Part shown: positions 5,356 to 13,444 of the stretch, one piece after another
Position numbering within the stretch: the first letter of the stretch is position 1
How the letters are laid out: each line of letters opens with the position of its first letter
Notes under the pieces: model-generated
The model's input: only the letters and a program-made list of their open reading frames with translations
The model's database searches: none
Told to the model about the DNA's origin: nothing
Made by a program: the position numbers and the translations under genes
NCBI GenBank assembly: GCA_021772055.1
Contig: JAETNR010000011.1
Coordinates: 1-64,000 of the forward strand
Length of the DNA: 64,000 bases
Reading direction: 5' to 3'
Source: Blautia sp.
Lineage (GTDB): Bacteria > Bacillota > Clostridia > Lachnospirales > Lachnospiraceae

Positions 5356-8238
5356 TTATTTTTTCTTACGGTAAACTACAACACCTGCAATCAGTACAAT
5401 GGCGATAATCAAAGCAATGACAAACGGAATGATCGGAGTATCATCACCTGTCTTAACTGCGTTTTTCTGATTTGCTCCCGGTGTAGGAGTAACTGACTGT
5501 TCTGCCGACTGTACTACGCTGAAAGAAATCTTTTTGGTATCCTGTTCACCAGTGTTTACCCAATTGCTTCCATCATACTGCTGGCGGGCAAATACAACAC
5601 TCAGTGTATAGTTTCCGCTTCTCCCCATTCCAAAGCTTGCCGCATACGGTGCATCTGTCCAGGTATTGGTATTCACTACCGTCCAGTTCTTGGGAAGATA
5701 ACGTACATCCCCCTTGCGCGGGCTTTCGTTATCCATGCCTGCACCCACTGCCGTAAAGGAAATGGTAGATTTCGTAGTATATTGTCCATTGGCTTTAATT
5801 CCGGTAATGTAGTTGCCGTCTGCAGACGGTACATTTGCTGTGTAGCCATTTACAGAAACCTTCACGGACGTTACCAGGCTTACATCATTCGGGTTCTTCA
5901 CTCCGTCCGGCAAAGTAACCTTTCCTTTTACATTGAAGGACTGTGCACTGGTGCCTTTTGGATCATAGGCACAGCCTTTCACATCCCATGCAACCTTAGC
6001 TTTCATGTTTCCTTTGGTGGTTTCAATCACAACCGTTCCCGGAAGCTTCAGGGATGCTGCTTTCTTCTCCGTTCCATTGGGGAGTCCTGTGATTTCTGCC
6101 GGCTTCTGTACAGCAGTGAGTTTTACGGATGTATCCGCTTTTTTCTTAACTGTAATGTTCGCTTCTACAGAGATTTCTTCTCCCGATTCTGTTAATATAT
6201 AGATTGGCTCCAGATAGTCTCCTGCAGTCAGTCCTTTATTCGGCTGTACAGTAAATACGGCACTTTTTCCCGGTTCCAGGCTGAGCGGTGACAACTCTCC
6301 AACAAGGAAGGACTCTGCTCCTGGCTGGTAGAAATTCTCCGTTACATTTCCATCATTGGTAATGGTAACCTTCTGAGCTTTCGGAGCTTCCTTGTAGCCT
6401 TCTGTAACACTTCCGAAATCAAGAGTATCCGGCAGAATGGTCAGCTTATGCACGATTTTCTTTTCCACTTCAAAGGAAGCTTCAATCGCTGCAAGTGGTG
6501 TTTCCTCATCATCTGCACTGTAAATGGAAATTGCCTCTAAGTATGAATTTACCGGCAATCCCTCTTTGGGCTGAACGGTCAATGTTACGCTGCCCTCTAC
6601 AGGAATAACGTTTTCTGAAAATCCGGCTGTAAAATAATCGCCTTCTTCAAGCGGCGCCAGCTCAATCTCTGTTTCACAGGCATTGGTAAGCGTTATCGTC
6701 TGGGCTTCCGGCACTTCTTCGCCTTCTGTAACTTTTCCAAAATCCAAAGCGCCTGTTGAAATTTTTATTTCTTTTTTCGTGTCTGCAGGAACATCAGGAT
6801 TTTCTGGTTTCTCCGGATCTTCAGGATTTTCCGGGTCTTCAGGATTTCCGGGTTCTTCCGGATTCTCCGGGTCTTCTGGATTTTCGGGGTCTTCCGGGTC
6901 TTCCGGGTCTTCCGGGTTTTCCGGATTTTCTGGATTTTCGGGGTCTTCCGGGTTTACCGGATCTTCAGGATTTTCGGGATCTTCTGGGTTTTCCGGGTCT
7001 TCAGGATTCTCGGAAGGTTCCTGCTCTCCGTCTCCTGAAATCCCTTCACCTGCATTCTGCTCAGGATCCGTAACGCTGCTGTCACCGGGTTCCTGTGTAT
7101 CTGTTCCTTCTGTTTCTTCTTCAGCGGATGCCTCTTCCACGGTAATCTTTGCCTGGAAAGCAGCACTTGCCAGTTCATCACTCTCATAAACAATCGGAAC
7201 ATCATAAGTTCCGGCTTCGATTCCTTCTCTTGGCAGAATCCAAAGAGTTATCTCTTCACCGGGTTCCAACGGTTCCATGATGTCCTGAACCATAAAATCC
7301 TTCGGACTTAATTCATGGAAGTTCAGAGTACCGGTACCGGTATTTCTCACAGTCACATACTGTTTTTCCACATCGCCTTCGCTTCCGGCTTTAATTGTAC
7401 CGAAATCTACCACATTACTTCCATCCGGTGTAACTGCTTCAGCATTATATGAAACATAATCATCCTGCAGAGTCTCATTCATTTCTGCTGAATCCACCGG
7501 TGTCAGTTCCTCATCACCATAGTAAGCCTCTTCTCCAGTGCCCGGTTCCTCAGCAGGTGTCAGTTCCTCACCGTCATCTTCTGTATTATAGACCTGTTCC
7601 TGTACGTTTTCTTCCGGAAATTCCTCATAGGTTTCTTCCTGGGATTCCGGGAGCACTTCGGATTGCTCTTCCGGTATCTCATCATAAATTTCTTCCTGAT
7701 TCTCAGGGATCATTTCCTGGGATTGCTCTTCCGGTATTTCCTCATAGGTTTCTTCCTGTGTCTCGGGAATCATTTCCTGGGACTGGTCTTCCGGTATCTC
7801 CTCGTAAATTTCTTCCTGTAGATCAGGTGCAGCTTCCGGATCCTCCTGCAAAGCCGCCTCCGTAACCTCCTGACTGGTCACAGTGAGGGTACCTGTAAAG
7901 CCTTTGTCCTCAAGTCCTGTAATCGTAAGTACGATCTTGTACCCAAGATCATCGGCTGTTACCTTATATTTCTTTTCTTTGCTCAGATCTACCAATGGGT
8001 CATCGGCTGAATCTGAAACCTTTCTTTGCCATAGGAAACTGACATCTTCATTGGTCAATCCCTCTGGTTTTACCTTAGTATAATCTGCTTCCAATGTGAC
8101 ATCCACATTTGCCGCGCCCTTGATCTTCAGCTCACCTTCCAGGGCAGTGGCTGCTTCTGCCGCAAATACCGCTGCAGGAAGCATGGAAATCATCATAAGT
8201 ACAGACATCACAACTGCCAGGATTCTTGATTTCTTCAT
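5356..8238 (-). CDS. Large repeat-containing cell-surface protein
   Basis: 960 residues. Residues 1-27 are a signal peptide (basic start, hydrophobic core, AxA site). An Ig-like domain follows, then about four copies of a 20-residue Glu-rich unit of the type QEEIYEEIPEEQSQEMIPE (roughly 140-211), a choice-of-anchor-D-type beta domain (VVDFGTIKAG, about 275-370), a Pro/Glu/Asp/Asn tract (about 407-485), two more DFGxVTEG-type beta domains (about 490-680) and a bacterial Ig-like domain. The C-terminus has VKTGD, a hydrophobic helix and a RKKK tail, a sorting signal that departs from LPxTG. It is likely sortase-anchored with the acidic repeats as a stalk; the ligand is unknown. No sortase is in the window. 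AAAGGAGG precedes the ATG, and a TATAAT -10 lies at 8270-8265. Confidence 0.88.
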   Translation of the reverse strand: MKKSRILAVVMSVLMMISMLPAAVFAAEAATALEGELKIKGAANVDVTLEADYTKVKPEGLTNEDVSFLWQRKVSDSADDPLVDLSKEKKYKVTADDLGYKIVLTITGLEDKGFTGTLTVTSQEVTEAALQEDPEAAPDLQEEIYEEIPEDQSQEMIPETQEETYEEIPEEQSQEMIPENQEEIYDEIPEEQSEVLPESQEETYEEFPEENVQEQVYNTEDDGEELTPAEEPGTGEEAYYGDEELTPVDSAEMNETLQDDYVSYNAEAVTPDGSNVVDFGTIKAGSEGDVEKQYVTVRNTGTGTLNFHELSPKDFMVQDIMEPLEPGEEITLWILPREGIEAGTYDVPIVYESDELASAAFQAKITVEEASAEEETEGTDTQEPGDSSVTDPEQNAGEGISGDGEQEPSENPEDPENPEDPENPEDPVNPEDPENPENPENPEDPEDPEDPENPEDPENPEEPGNPEDPENPEDPEKPENPDVPADTKKEIKISTGALDFGKVTEGEEVPEAQTITLTNACETEIELAPLEEGDYFTAGFSENVIPVEGSVTLTVQPKEGLPVNSYLEAISIYSADDEETPLAAIEASFEVEKKIVHKLTILPDTLDFGSVTEGYKEAPKAQKVTITNDGNVTENFYQPGAESFLVGELSPLSLEPGKSAVFTVQPNKGLTAGDYLEPIYILTESGEEISVEANITVKKKADTSVKLTAVQKPAEITGLPNGTEKKAASLKLPGTVVIETTKGNMKAKVAWDVKGCAYDPKGTSAQSFNVKGKVTLPDGVKNPNDVSLVTSVKVSVNGYTANVPSADGNYITGIKANGQYTTKSTISFTAVGAGMDNESPRKGDVRYLPKNWTVVNTNTWTDAPYAASFGMGRSGNYTLSVVFARQQYDGSNWVNTGEQDTKKISFSVVQSAEQSVTPTPGANQKNAVKTGDDTPIIPFVIALIIAIVLIAGVVVYRKKK
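6796..7020 (-). repeat. In-frame Pro-Glu-Asp/Asn codon repeat
   Basis: Short tandem units encoding PEDPEN/PEDPED variants, about 75 codons of low complexity within the surface-protein gene. Such tracts change length easily by slippage or recombination. They produce long open frames on the opposite strand that are not genes. Confidence 0.9.
7607..7819 (-). repeat. In-frame 60-base tandem repeat (Glu-rich unit)
   Basis: Three full copies and one partial copy of a 19-20 codon unit starting QEE(I/T)Y(E/D)E, each ending in (P)E(T/N/S). Copies differ at a few positions, so they are diverged rather than freshly duplicated. Confidence 0.85.
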
Positions 8239-8271
8239 AAGTCATCCTCCTTTACCTCTTCTTTATTATAG

Positions 8272-8412
8272 TTATGTGACTCTGCATGTATTGTATCGTA
8301 TCATTCCGGAATATACAAGTGGGCATTCCTGACAACTCCCGGATATGTACCTTCGACGCTGCCATGTGATCAGCATCCTTTCCAAATCTGTCAATTCACT
8401 AAAATGAACCAT
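8272..8412 (-). CDS. Possible 46-residue Cys-containing small protein
   Basis: An open frame with ATG at 8412 and TAA at 8274-8272 fills most of the gap upstream of the surface-protein gene. The peptide has an amphipathic, charged N-terminal half (SELTDLERMLITWQRRR) and a C-terminal part with three cysteines (CQECP and NTC). Codon use looks like that of neighbouring genes. Against it: no convincing ribosome site, though TAAAAT lies about 20 bases upstream, which would make the leader very short. An in-frame stop immediately upstream fixes the ATG as the only start. It ends next to the -10 of the surface-protein gene. I do not recognise the family. Confidence 0.4.
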   Translation of the reverse strand: MVHFSELTDLERMLITWQRRRYISGSCQECPLVYSGMIRYNTCRVT

Positions 8413-8480
8413 CCGTTTTGGTAATCACTATTTTATCATATGCTCAAGGGAAAATGTAATATTTACTTTCCTTTTCCGGT

Positions 8481-8738
8481 CTACCCCTCCACGATCAGAT
8501 ATTTTCCGGAAGGAAGTGCAAATACTTCACATGCCTCTTCCAGTTCCTCTGCTGACATTCCCTCCAGATCTGCACCTGCTTCTTCAAAATATTTTTTTAC
8601 CTCTTTCAGAGAATCTGCCACCACAGCCATGCAGTCTTCCAGAAATTCCTCTGCCTCCTCATAGTTGTCAGCCACAGGCTCATCAAATAACTGTCCCTGG
8701 TTCTTTAAAAAAGTTTCCACACATTCTTTACTGTACAT
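8481..8738 (-). CDS. Small acidic protein of unknown function
   Basis: 85 residues, very acidic, mostly predicted helix (about 20-72), no signal peptide or membrane segment. It contains YEEAEEFLEDCMAVVADSLKEVKKYFEEAG and ends in LPSGKYLIVEG. AGAGGA sits seven bases before the ATG. It is 24 bases downstream of the HAD phosphatase gene with no terminator between, so it probably belongs to the maf-phosphatase transcript. I do not recognise its family and assign no function. Confidence 0.7.
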   Translation of the reverse strand: MYSKECVETFLKNQGQLFDEPVADNYEEAEEFLEDCMAVVADSLKEVKKYFEEAGADLEGMSAEELEEACEVFALPSGKYLIVEG

Positions 8739-8762
8739 AATTTTTTCCTCTTTATCCTGTTT

Positions 8763-9452
8763 TTAATTCATCTGTCCCGGTTCTTTACCCGGTCCCTCAT
8801 ATCTGTCATAAATTTCCAGCAGTTCCTCCGGTTTCTTTACAACAAGATCTGCGCCGTTTCCGGTCAGTTCCTCCAGATCGCGGAATCCCCACAGCACCCC
8901 GATCGTCAGCATTTTTGCTGCCTTTCCGGCCAGCATATCTGTCTTGGTATCTCCTATGTACATACATTCTCCGGGCAGCACTCCAAATTCCTCTGCTGCC
9001 TTCAGTAATCCGTCCGGTGCAGGTTTTCTTCGGATATCATCGCTTTGGCCAATCACCAGGTCAAAATCATCGCCAAACATTTGTGCAATTACTTTAACAG
9101 CAGCAGGATGAGGCTTATTTGAGCATACAGCCAGTTTTGCACCTCTTTTTTTCAGTTCTTTCAGAGTTTCCGGCATTCCCGGATAATGAGTCACTTTATA
9201 CATGGGATCTGCCGCAAACATTTCCCTGTAAATTTTCTGCCCTTCTTCAAATCTTTTAAGTTCAGGATCTCCGGCATCTTTCAGGCACCGCCGCATCAAC
9301 ATATTGGCGCCTTCGCCGCAATAATACCGAAAATTGTCTACCGGAAGTTCCTTCAGCCCGAATTTCTTCATAATCTCGTTAGCAACATACGCCATGGATT
9401 CCAGCGTATCTGCCAGTGTTCCATCCAAATCAAAAATACACGCTTTCATCAT
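8763..9452 (-). CDS. HAD-superfamily phosphatase (phosphoglycolate phosphatase-like)
   Basis: 229 residues. Motif I DLDGTLADT (nucleophile and acid Asp near residues 8-10), motif II AVCSNKP near 107-113, motif III KPAPDG and motif IV GDTKTDMLAG are all present, with a helical cap between I and II, as in Gph/PpaX/beta-phosphoglucomutase-like enzymes. It should dephosphorylate a small phosphorylated metabolite in the cytoplasm; the substrate cannot be read from sequence. It lies 12 bases downstream of maf, so the two are co-transcribed; pairing a house-cleaning pyrophosphatase with a HAD phosphatase would suit removal of damaged or unwanted phosphorylated metabolites. Confidence 0.92.
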   Translation of the reverse strand: MMKACIFDLDGTLADTLESMAYVANEIMKKFGLKELPVDNFRYYCGEGANMLMRRCLKDAGDPELKRFEEGQKIYREMFAADPMYKVTHYPGMPETLKELKKRGAKLAVCSNKPHPAAVKVIAQMFGDDFDLVIGQSDDIRRKPAPDGLLKAAEEFGVLPGECMYIGDTKTDMLAGKAAKMLTIGVLWGFRDLEELTGNGADLVVKKPEELLEIYDRYEGPGKEPGQMN

Positions 9453-9464
9453 CTTTTTATCCTC

Positions 9465-10055
9465 TTACTTCTTTCTCCTCAGGTCAATTCCATGCTGTTT
9501 TGCTTCATATATTAAATGTGCAACAGGCAGCCCCACCACATTTGAATAATCTCCGCAGATTCCCTTTACATAAATGCCAAAGCCGCCCTGAATGCCATAG
9601 CTTCCCGCCTTATCCATAGGCTCTCCGGTTTTTACATAATCCCTTATTTCATTTTCAGGTACAGGATAAAAGGTGACATCTGTCCGCTCTGCGAAGCTGA
9701 ACTGCTGCCATATATCACCTGCCCTTTCAAGCACCGTCACTCCTGTGTAGACCTGATGGGTATTTCCCTGAAGCTTAAGAAGCGTTTGTACCGCATCTTC
9801 CGCATCCAGGGGCTTGCCCAAAATGATTTCTCCGTATGCAACAATCGTATCAGCTCCAATAATCACTGCATCCTCTTTTATTTTTTCTGCCACAGACCGT
9901 GCTTTCTGGAAGGAAAGCTCCTTCACAATCTCCTGGGGCAGTACAGATGTAATCCGTTCTTCCTCTGTACTTGGAACAATGGAAAAAGAAATCCCCGCCT
10001 TTTCCAGCAGCTCCTTTCTTCGAGGTGAAGCGGATGCCAGAATTATTTTTCTCAT
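9465..10055 (-). CDS. maf: Maf family nucleotide pyrophosphatase
   Basis: 196 residues, the normal Maf length. The N-terminal LASASPRRKELLE signature, the GADTIV strand with the catalytic Asp, and DKAGSYGIQG near residues 146-155 identify a Maf/YhdE house-cleaning enzyme that hydrolyses non-canonical or surplus dNTPs/NTPs (dTTP, UTP or modified pyrimidines) to monophosphates and pyrophosphate. GAGGGG sits four bases before the ATG and a promoter lies at 10120-10092. It heads a transcript with the HAD phosphatase and the small acidic protein, and is divergent from the acidic membrane protein gene at 10261. Confidence 0.96.
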   Translation of the reverse strand: MRKIILASASPRRKELLEKAGISFSIVPSTEEERITSVLPQEIVKELSFQKARSVAEKIKEDAVIIGADTIVAYGEIILGKPLDAEDAVQTLLKLQGNTHQVYTGVTVLERAGDIWQQFSFAERTDVTFYPVPENEIRDYVKTGEPMDKAGSYGIQGGFGIYVKGICGDYSNVVGLPVAHLIYEAKQHGIDLRRKK

Positions 10056-10091
10056 TTTTCCCCTCTCTTTTCCTCAAATTTTACAAGGTAT

Positions 10092-10120
10092 AGTATAACC
10101 TGTCGTCCAAAAAGTAGCAA
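10092..10120 (-). promoter_or_regulatory. Promoter of the maf transcript
   Basis: TTGCTA (10120-10115), 17-base spacer, TATACT (10097-10092), about 37 bases upstream of the maf start. Confidence 0.65.
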
Positions 10121-10260
10121 CCACTTTTATTCTTCTTAAGATAACCCTTTTCTTTTTTGGAAAAACGTAGTAAAATAATGACAGTTCATTATAAAATAGT
10201 GAAGGAATCCATGAAATACCATAATGGCCACAAGCCAAAAATTGAAAGGAGTACGGTATT

Positions 10261-10647
10261 ATGGCAAAATTAAGCAAATATTGGGGGCTTGTAGCAGTAG
10301 GTGCAGCCACCGCAGCAGCAGCGGGCGCGTTAGCCGCTATTCTTATGAAAAAGAATCCTTGCACAGAGTGTGTGGGCTTTGATGATGATTTTGAGGATGA
10401 CTTTGAAGATAACACTGCCGAATCTGACGAAGCCGAAGAAACTGAGGACGCTTCAGAGGACTTCGCATCCTGGGATGAGCCTGCGGAAACAGAGGAGGAA
10501 GAAGCAGTTTCTTCTGAATCAGACGAAACTTTTCCCGAAGCAGAAGAAACCGTCTCCGAAGCTGAGATGCTTTCTAAAGAAGACGTTCCTGCAGAGGAAG
10601 AACCAGAACAGGAAGAAGCGATTTCTCCAGAGGAATCCGAAGAATAA
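10261..10647 (+). CDS. Small membrane-anchored acidic protein
   Basis: 128 residues. A short N-terminus leads into an Ala/Gly-rich membrane segment (about residues 8-28), followed by KKNPCTECVGFDDDFEDD and a long tail dominated by Glu, Asp, Ser and Ala that is probably disordered. No enzymatic motif is visible. The CxxC after the membrane segment could be structural or bind metal. AAAGGAG lies nine bases before the ATG. It is a single gene ending in a strong bidirectional terminator. Proteins of this form are common in Lachnospiraceae; the function is unknown. Confidence 0.72.
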   Translation: MAKLSKYWGLVAVGAATAAAAGALAAILMKKNPCTECVGFDDDFEDDFEDNTAESDEAEETEDASEDFASWDEPAETEEEEAVSSESDETFPEAEETVSEAEMLSKEDVPAEEEPEQEEAISPEESEE

Positions 10648-10700
10648 TTTCCGGATAGCCGAAAAAAGGAAAATGAATTTTCCTTCAGATAACCTTGGGA

Positions 10701-10743
10701 AAAAGGCTGTGTTCCGTTTTTTAATGACAGAACACAGCCTTTT
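10701..10743. terminator. Bidirectional terminator
   Basis: AAAAGGCTGTGTTC (10701-10714) pairs with GAACACAGCCTTTT (10730-10743), a 14-base stem with A and T runs on its two sides. It serves the acidic protein gene (plus) and the ferredoxin gene (minus). Confidence 0.9.
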
Positions 10744-10767
10744 CTTTTATGTATAAGATATGAGAAA

Positions 10768-11160
10768 TTATGCCTCTTTAATTTCCAGTACATCCATCGG
10801 ACATGCTTTTACACAAATTCCGCAGGCAATACATTTACTTGCGAATTCTTTTGTTTCTGCTTTTACCATTACATGGAACGGACATGCTTCCACACATTTG
10901 CCGCAGCCTACACATTTCTTTTTGTCGATCATGTATACGCCTTTTGCATTCTGGGTAATGGCACCTTCCGGACAGGCCTTGGCACATTTGCCGCACTGTA
11001 CGCATACGCTTGGCTTTGGAGTTTCGCCATCTTTTGCAACGCCGATACGGATGCAGGAATAGTCTTCTCTAAATTCTTTGTAAAATGCCTCTGAGCAGGC
11101 AATTTCGCAGGCTTTACATGCCATGCAGGCATCTTTTTTCGCCACATTCAGTTTTTTCAT
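10768..11160 (-). CDS. Four-cluster [4Fe-4S] ferredoxin-like electron carrier
   Basis: 130 residues with four CxxCxxCxxxC motifs: CMACKACEIAC, CVQCGKCAKACP, CVGCGKCVEACP and CIACGICVKACP, sixteen cysteines for four [4Fe-4S] clusters. This matches the electron-transfer subunits (HycB/HydN/CooF/AOR small-subunit type) that link a catalytic partner to ferredoxin pools. No partner oxidoreductase is adjacent, so it is an orphan carrier here and the partner is unknown. Start: ATG at 11160 with GGAGGG seven bases upstream; the longer GTG-started frame (11175) would contain that ribosome site. It has no signal peptide and is cytoplasmic. Confidence 0.92.
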   Translation of the reverse strand: MKKLNVAKKDACMACKACEIACSEAFYKEFREDYSCIRIGVAKDGETPKPSVCVQCGKCAKACPEGAITQNAKGVYMIDKKKCVGCGKCVEACPFHVMVKAETKEFASKCIACGICVKACPMDVLEIKEA

Positions 11161-11209
11161 GTTTGTACCCTCCACATTGATTCATGAGTTGTTTATTTAT
11201 AAGCAAAGA

Positions 11210-11235
11210 GAGGTTCCGGTTATCTATCGAACCTC
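11210..11235 (-). terminator. Weak terminator-like hairpin after glnS
   Basis: GAGGTTC (11210-11216) pairs with GAACCTC (11229-11235). The T-run on the minus strand is short (TCTTTGCTT), so termination may be partial. Confidence 0.4.
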
Positions 11236-11285
11236 CCTCTGATATACAGTTAGAAATTCTAAATTTCTTCCAAAACAGCCTGCAT

Positions 11286-12953
11286 TTATGCCTTTGGCAG
11301 TTTGAAGGAGCTCTTCAGGGAAACGATACGGTTAAATACCGGCGCACCCTCTTTAGAATCGTGAATATCCGTACAGAAAAAGCCGTTTCTTACAAACTGG
11401 AAGCTTTCGTACCCCTTTGCCTTCATCAGCTCCGGTTCTACATAAGCGGTTACTGTGGTAAGAGAATTGGGGTTCACATTCAGTGAGCCGTCTTCTTTAT
11501 TATATACCCCTTTTTCTTCATCTACAATATTCTCGTACAGCCGTACTTCAGCCCTGCCTGCATGAGAGGCTTCCACCCAGTGAATCGTTCCCTTCACCTT
11601 CCGACCGTCCGGTGCATTGCCGCCCTTGGTCTCCGGATCATAGGTGCAGTGGACAACATGAACCATTCCGTCATCGTCCGCTTCAAAACCGGTACAGGTA
11701 ACAAAATATGCATTCATCAGGCGCACTTCTGTCCCGGGGAAAAGACGTTTATATTTCTTTGGCGGATCGATCATAAAGTCCTCCCGCTCAATATACAGTT
11801 CTTTGCTGAATGGAATCTTACGAGTCCCCAGATCCTCGTTTTCCATATTATTCGGTGCCTCCAGGTATTCCACCTGTCCCTCCGGATAATTGTCGATCAC
11901 AAGTTTAATTGGATCAAGAACTGCCATCATTCGTGAACGTTTCAGTTTCAGATCTTCTCTGATACAATATTCCAGCATAGCATAATCCACAGAGCTGTTG
12001 GCTTTGGAAACACCGCACAAGTCTACAAACATTTTAATGGATTCCGGCGTATATCCCCTGCGGCGAAGCGCTGCGATGGAAACGAGACGCGGGTCATCCC
12101 AGCCGTCCACAATGCCGTCTTCTACCAGCTTTTTAATATATCTCTTGCCCGTTACCACATTGGTCAGATAAAGTTTGGCGAATTCGATCTGTTTCGGCGG
12201 ATGGGGATATTCCAGTTCCGTTACCACCCAGTTATAAAGAGGCCTGTGGTCCTCAAATTCCAGAGTACAAATGGAATGAGTAATTCCTTCAATGGCATCT
12301 TCAATGGGGTGTGCAAAGTCATACATAGGATAAATGCACCATTTATCTCCTGTATTATGATGTGTCATATGGGCAACACGGTAAATCACCGGGTCACGCA
12401 TATTCATATTCGGCGACGCCATATCGATCTTCGCACGGAGAACCTTGGTTCCGTCCTCATACCTGCCCTCTTTCATTTCTTCAAACAGCCGGAGATTCTC
12501 TTCTATGCTGCGGTTACGGTATGGGCTTTCCCTACCCGGCTCCTTTAAGGTTCCACGGTATTCCCTGATTTCATCTGCAGTCAGGTCACAGACATAAGCT
12601 TTCCCCTTCTTGATCAGTTTCACAGCAGCCTCATACATCTGGTCAAAATAATCTGACGCAAAAAACAGCCTGTCCTCCCAGTCAGCTCCCAGCCACTGAA
12701 TGTCTTCCTTGATTGATTCCACAAATTCTGTTTTTTCTTTTGTGGGATTTGTATCATCAAAACGCATGTTAAATTTGCCGTTATATTCTTTGGAAAGACC
12801 ATAATTCAGAAGAATGGATTTGGCATGGCCGATATGCAGATAGCCATTAGGTTCCGGCGGAAATCGAGTATGCACAGTGTCATAAACACCCTCTGCCAGA
12901 TCCTTATCTATGATATTTTCTATAAAATTCTTAGAAACAGTCTCGTTCTCCAT
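11286..12953 (-). CDS. glnS: Glutaminyl-tRNA synthetase
   Basis: 555 residues, the normal GlnRS length. It charges tRNA-Gln directly. The class I HIGH motif is seen as [11 protein letters not shown] near residue 33, and FDDTNP and [14 protein letters not shown] are GlnRS-specific. The KMSKS loop is replaced by VVTGKRY followed by [17 protein letters not shown], keeping the GWDDPR signature but not the central MSK. The C-terminal half is the two-barrel anticodon-binding domain. Start: ATG at 12953 (MENETVSK) with AGGAGGG six bases upstream; the frame is open 14 codons further but without a ribosome site. No T-box leader is present. Confidence 0.96.
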   Translation of the reverse strand: MENETVSKNFIENIIDKDLAEGVYDTVHTRFPPEPNGYLHIGHAKSILLNYGLSKEYNGKFNMRFDDTNPTKEKTEFVESIKEDIQWLGADWEDRLFFASDYFDQMYEAAVKLIKKGKAYVCDLTADEIREYRGTLKEPGRESPYRNRSIEENLRLFEEMKEGRYEDGTKVLRAKIDMASPNMNMRDPVIYRVAHMTHHNTGDKWCIYPMYDFAHPIEDAIEGITHSICTLEFEDHRPLYNWVVTELEYPHPPKQIEFAKLYLTNVVTGKRYIKKLVEDGIVDGWDDPRLVSIAALRRRGYTPESIKMFVDLCGVSKANSSVDYAMLEYCIREDLKLKRSRMMAVLDPIKLVIDNYPEGQVEYLEAPNNMENEDLGTRKIPFSKELYIEREDFMIDPPKKYKRLFPGTEVRLMNAYFVTCTGFEADDDGMVHVVHCTYDPETKGGNAPDGRKVKGTIHWVEASHAGRAEVRLYENIVDEEKGVYNKEDGSLNVNPNSLTTVTAYVEPELMKAKGYESFQFVRNGFFCTDIHDSKEGAPVFNRIVSLKSSFKLPKA

Positions 12954-13008
12954 CTCTTGCCCTCCTAAGCATCTATTGAATTTATATCTTACCATAAAAT
13001 AAGAGATT

Positions 13009-13197
13009 TTAAAAGATTTTCCGGGAAAAATGTTTAAAAATTTCCATCCGCGAATCCGGCGTCAGTTCATCCATCCTGATAAATTCTTTAATGCGTTCAT
13101 TCGTGCAGAACGAATTGGATACATGGGTCATTGTCTTTTTTACCAGGAAGGTTCTTTCTGCCACCTGCTCATAAGAATTCAGCAAAAGAAATGTCCG
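13009..13197 (-). other. Short open frame, possible small gene or gene remnant
   Basis: A 62-codon frame lies between the tRNA gene and glnS, beginning after a TAG and ending at TAA 13011-13009. The peptide includes SYEQVAERTFLVKKTMTH, FCTNERIKEFIRMDEL and [11 protein letters not shown] and has a coding-like composition. Possible starts are TTG 13185, GTG 13164 or a late ATG; none has a ribosome site. It may be the C-terminal remnant of a lost gene. The opposite-strand frame at 13030-13302 is its shadow. The rest of the 12954-13283 gap holds only the tRNA terminator. Confidence 0.3.
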
Positions 13198-13254
13198 CTA
13201 CTGCAAACAATTATTTTTCGGATATATGCAACACGAAATGTAGCACAAAATGAA

Positions 13255-13280
13255 AAAAGTCTTGATTTCTCAAGACTTTT
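13255..13280 (-). terminator. Terminator of the tRNA-Thr gene
   Basis: AAAAGTCTTG (13255-13264) pairs with CAAGACTTTT (13271-13280) around a six-base loop, followed on the minus strand by TTTTTTCA. Confidence 0.85.
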
Positions 13281-13283
13281 GCA

Positions 13284-13356
13284 AGCTGCTGACGGGAATT
13301 GAACCCGTGACCTCCGCCTTACCAAGGCGACGCTCTACCGACTGAGCCACAGCAGC
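13284..13356 (-). tRNA. tRNA-Thr (anticodon GGU)
   Basis: A 73-base cloverleaf. The acceptor stem is GCTGCTG/CAGCAGC, the D stem GCTC/GAGC, the anticodon stem TCGCC/GGCGG with loop TTGGTAA, and the T arm ACGGG-TTCAATT-CCCGT. The anticodon GGT at 13323-13321 reads threonine ACC and ACU codons. The discriminator base is T, and CCA is not encoded. It has its own promoter and terminator. Confidence 0.97.
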
Positions 13357-13397
13357 AACTTTTATTGTGAAGCGATGTTTACCGCTCACAGTTGATT

Positions 13398-13426
13398 ATA
13401 TTACCAGATATCTGACAGATTGTCAA
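13398..13426 (-). promoter_or_regulatory. Promoter of the tRNA-Thr gene
   Basis: TTGACA (13426-13421), 17-base spacer, TAATAT (13403-13398), about 42 bases upstream of the mature tRNA 5' end, just downstream of the sigH stop codon. Confidence 0.75.
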
Positions 13427-13444
13427 TACTTAAATAAATTTTTT

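Noticed and set aside
6796-7020. Short direct repeats resembling a CRISPR-like array
   Set aside because: The units are tandem, in frame, without unique spacers, and encode a low-complexity protein stretch.
6683-7189. Plus-strand open frame rich in SGFSGSS
   Set aside because: It is the complement of the PEDPEN repeat of the surface-protein gene; its long open length follows from the codon repeat.
8239-8480. Small SRP RNA or other structural RNA
   Set aside because: No conserved core sequence was recognised; the region is better explained by a possible small gene.
10074-10793. 239-codon minus-strand Ser-rich frame
   Set aside because: It is antisense to the acidic membrane-protein gene; its Ser richness mirrors the Glu/Asp codons.
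12954-13283. T-box leader for glnS
   Set aside because: No T-box sequence or specifier structure seen; the region holds a coding-like remnant instead.
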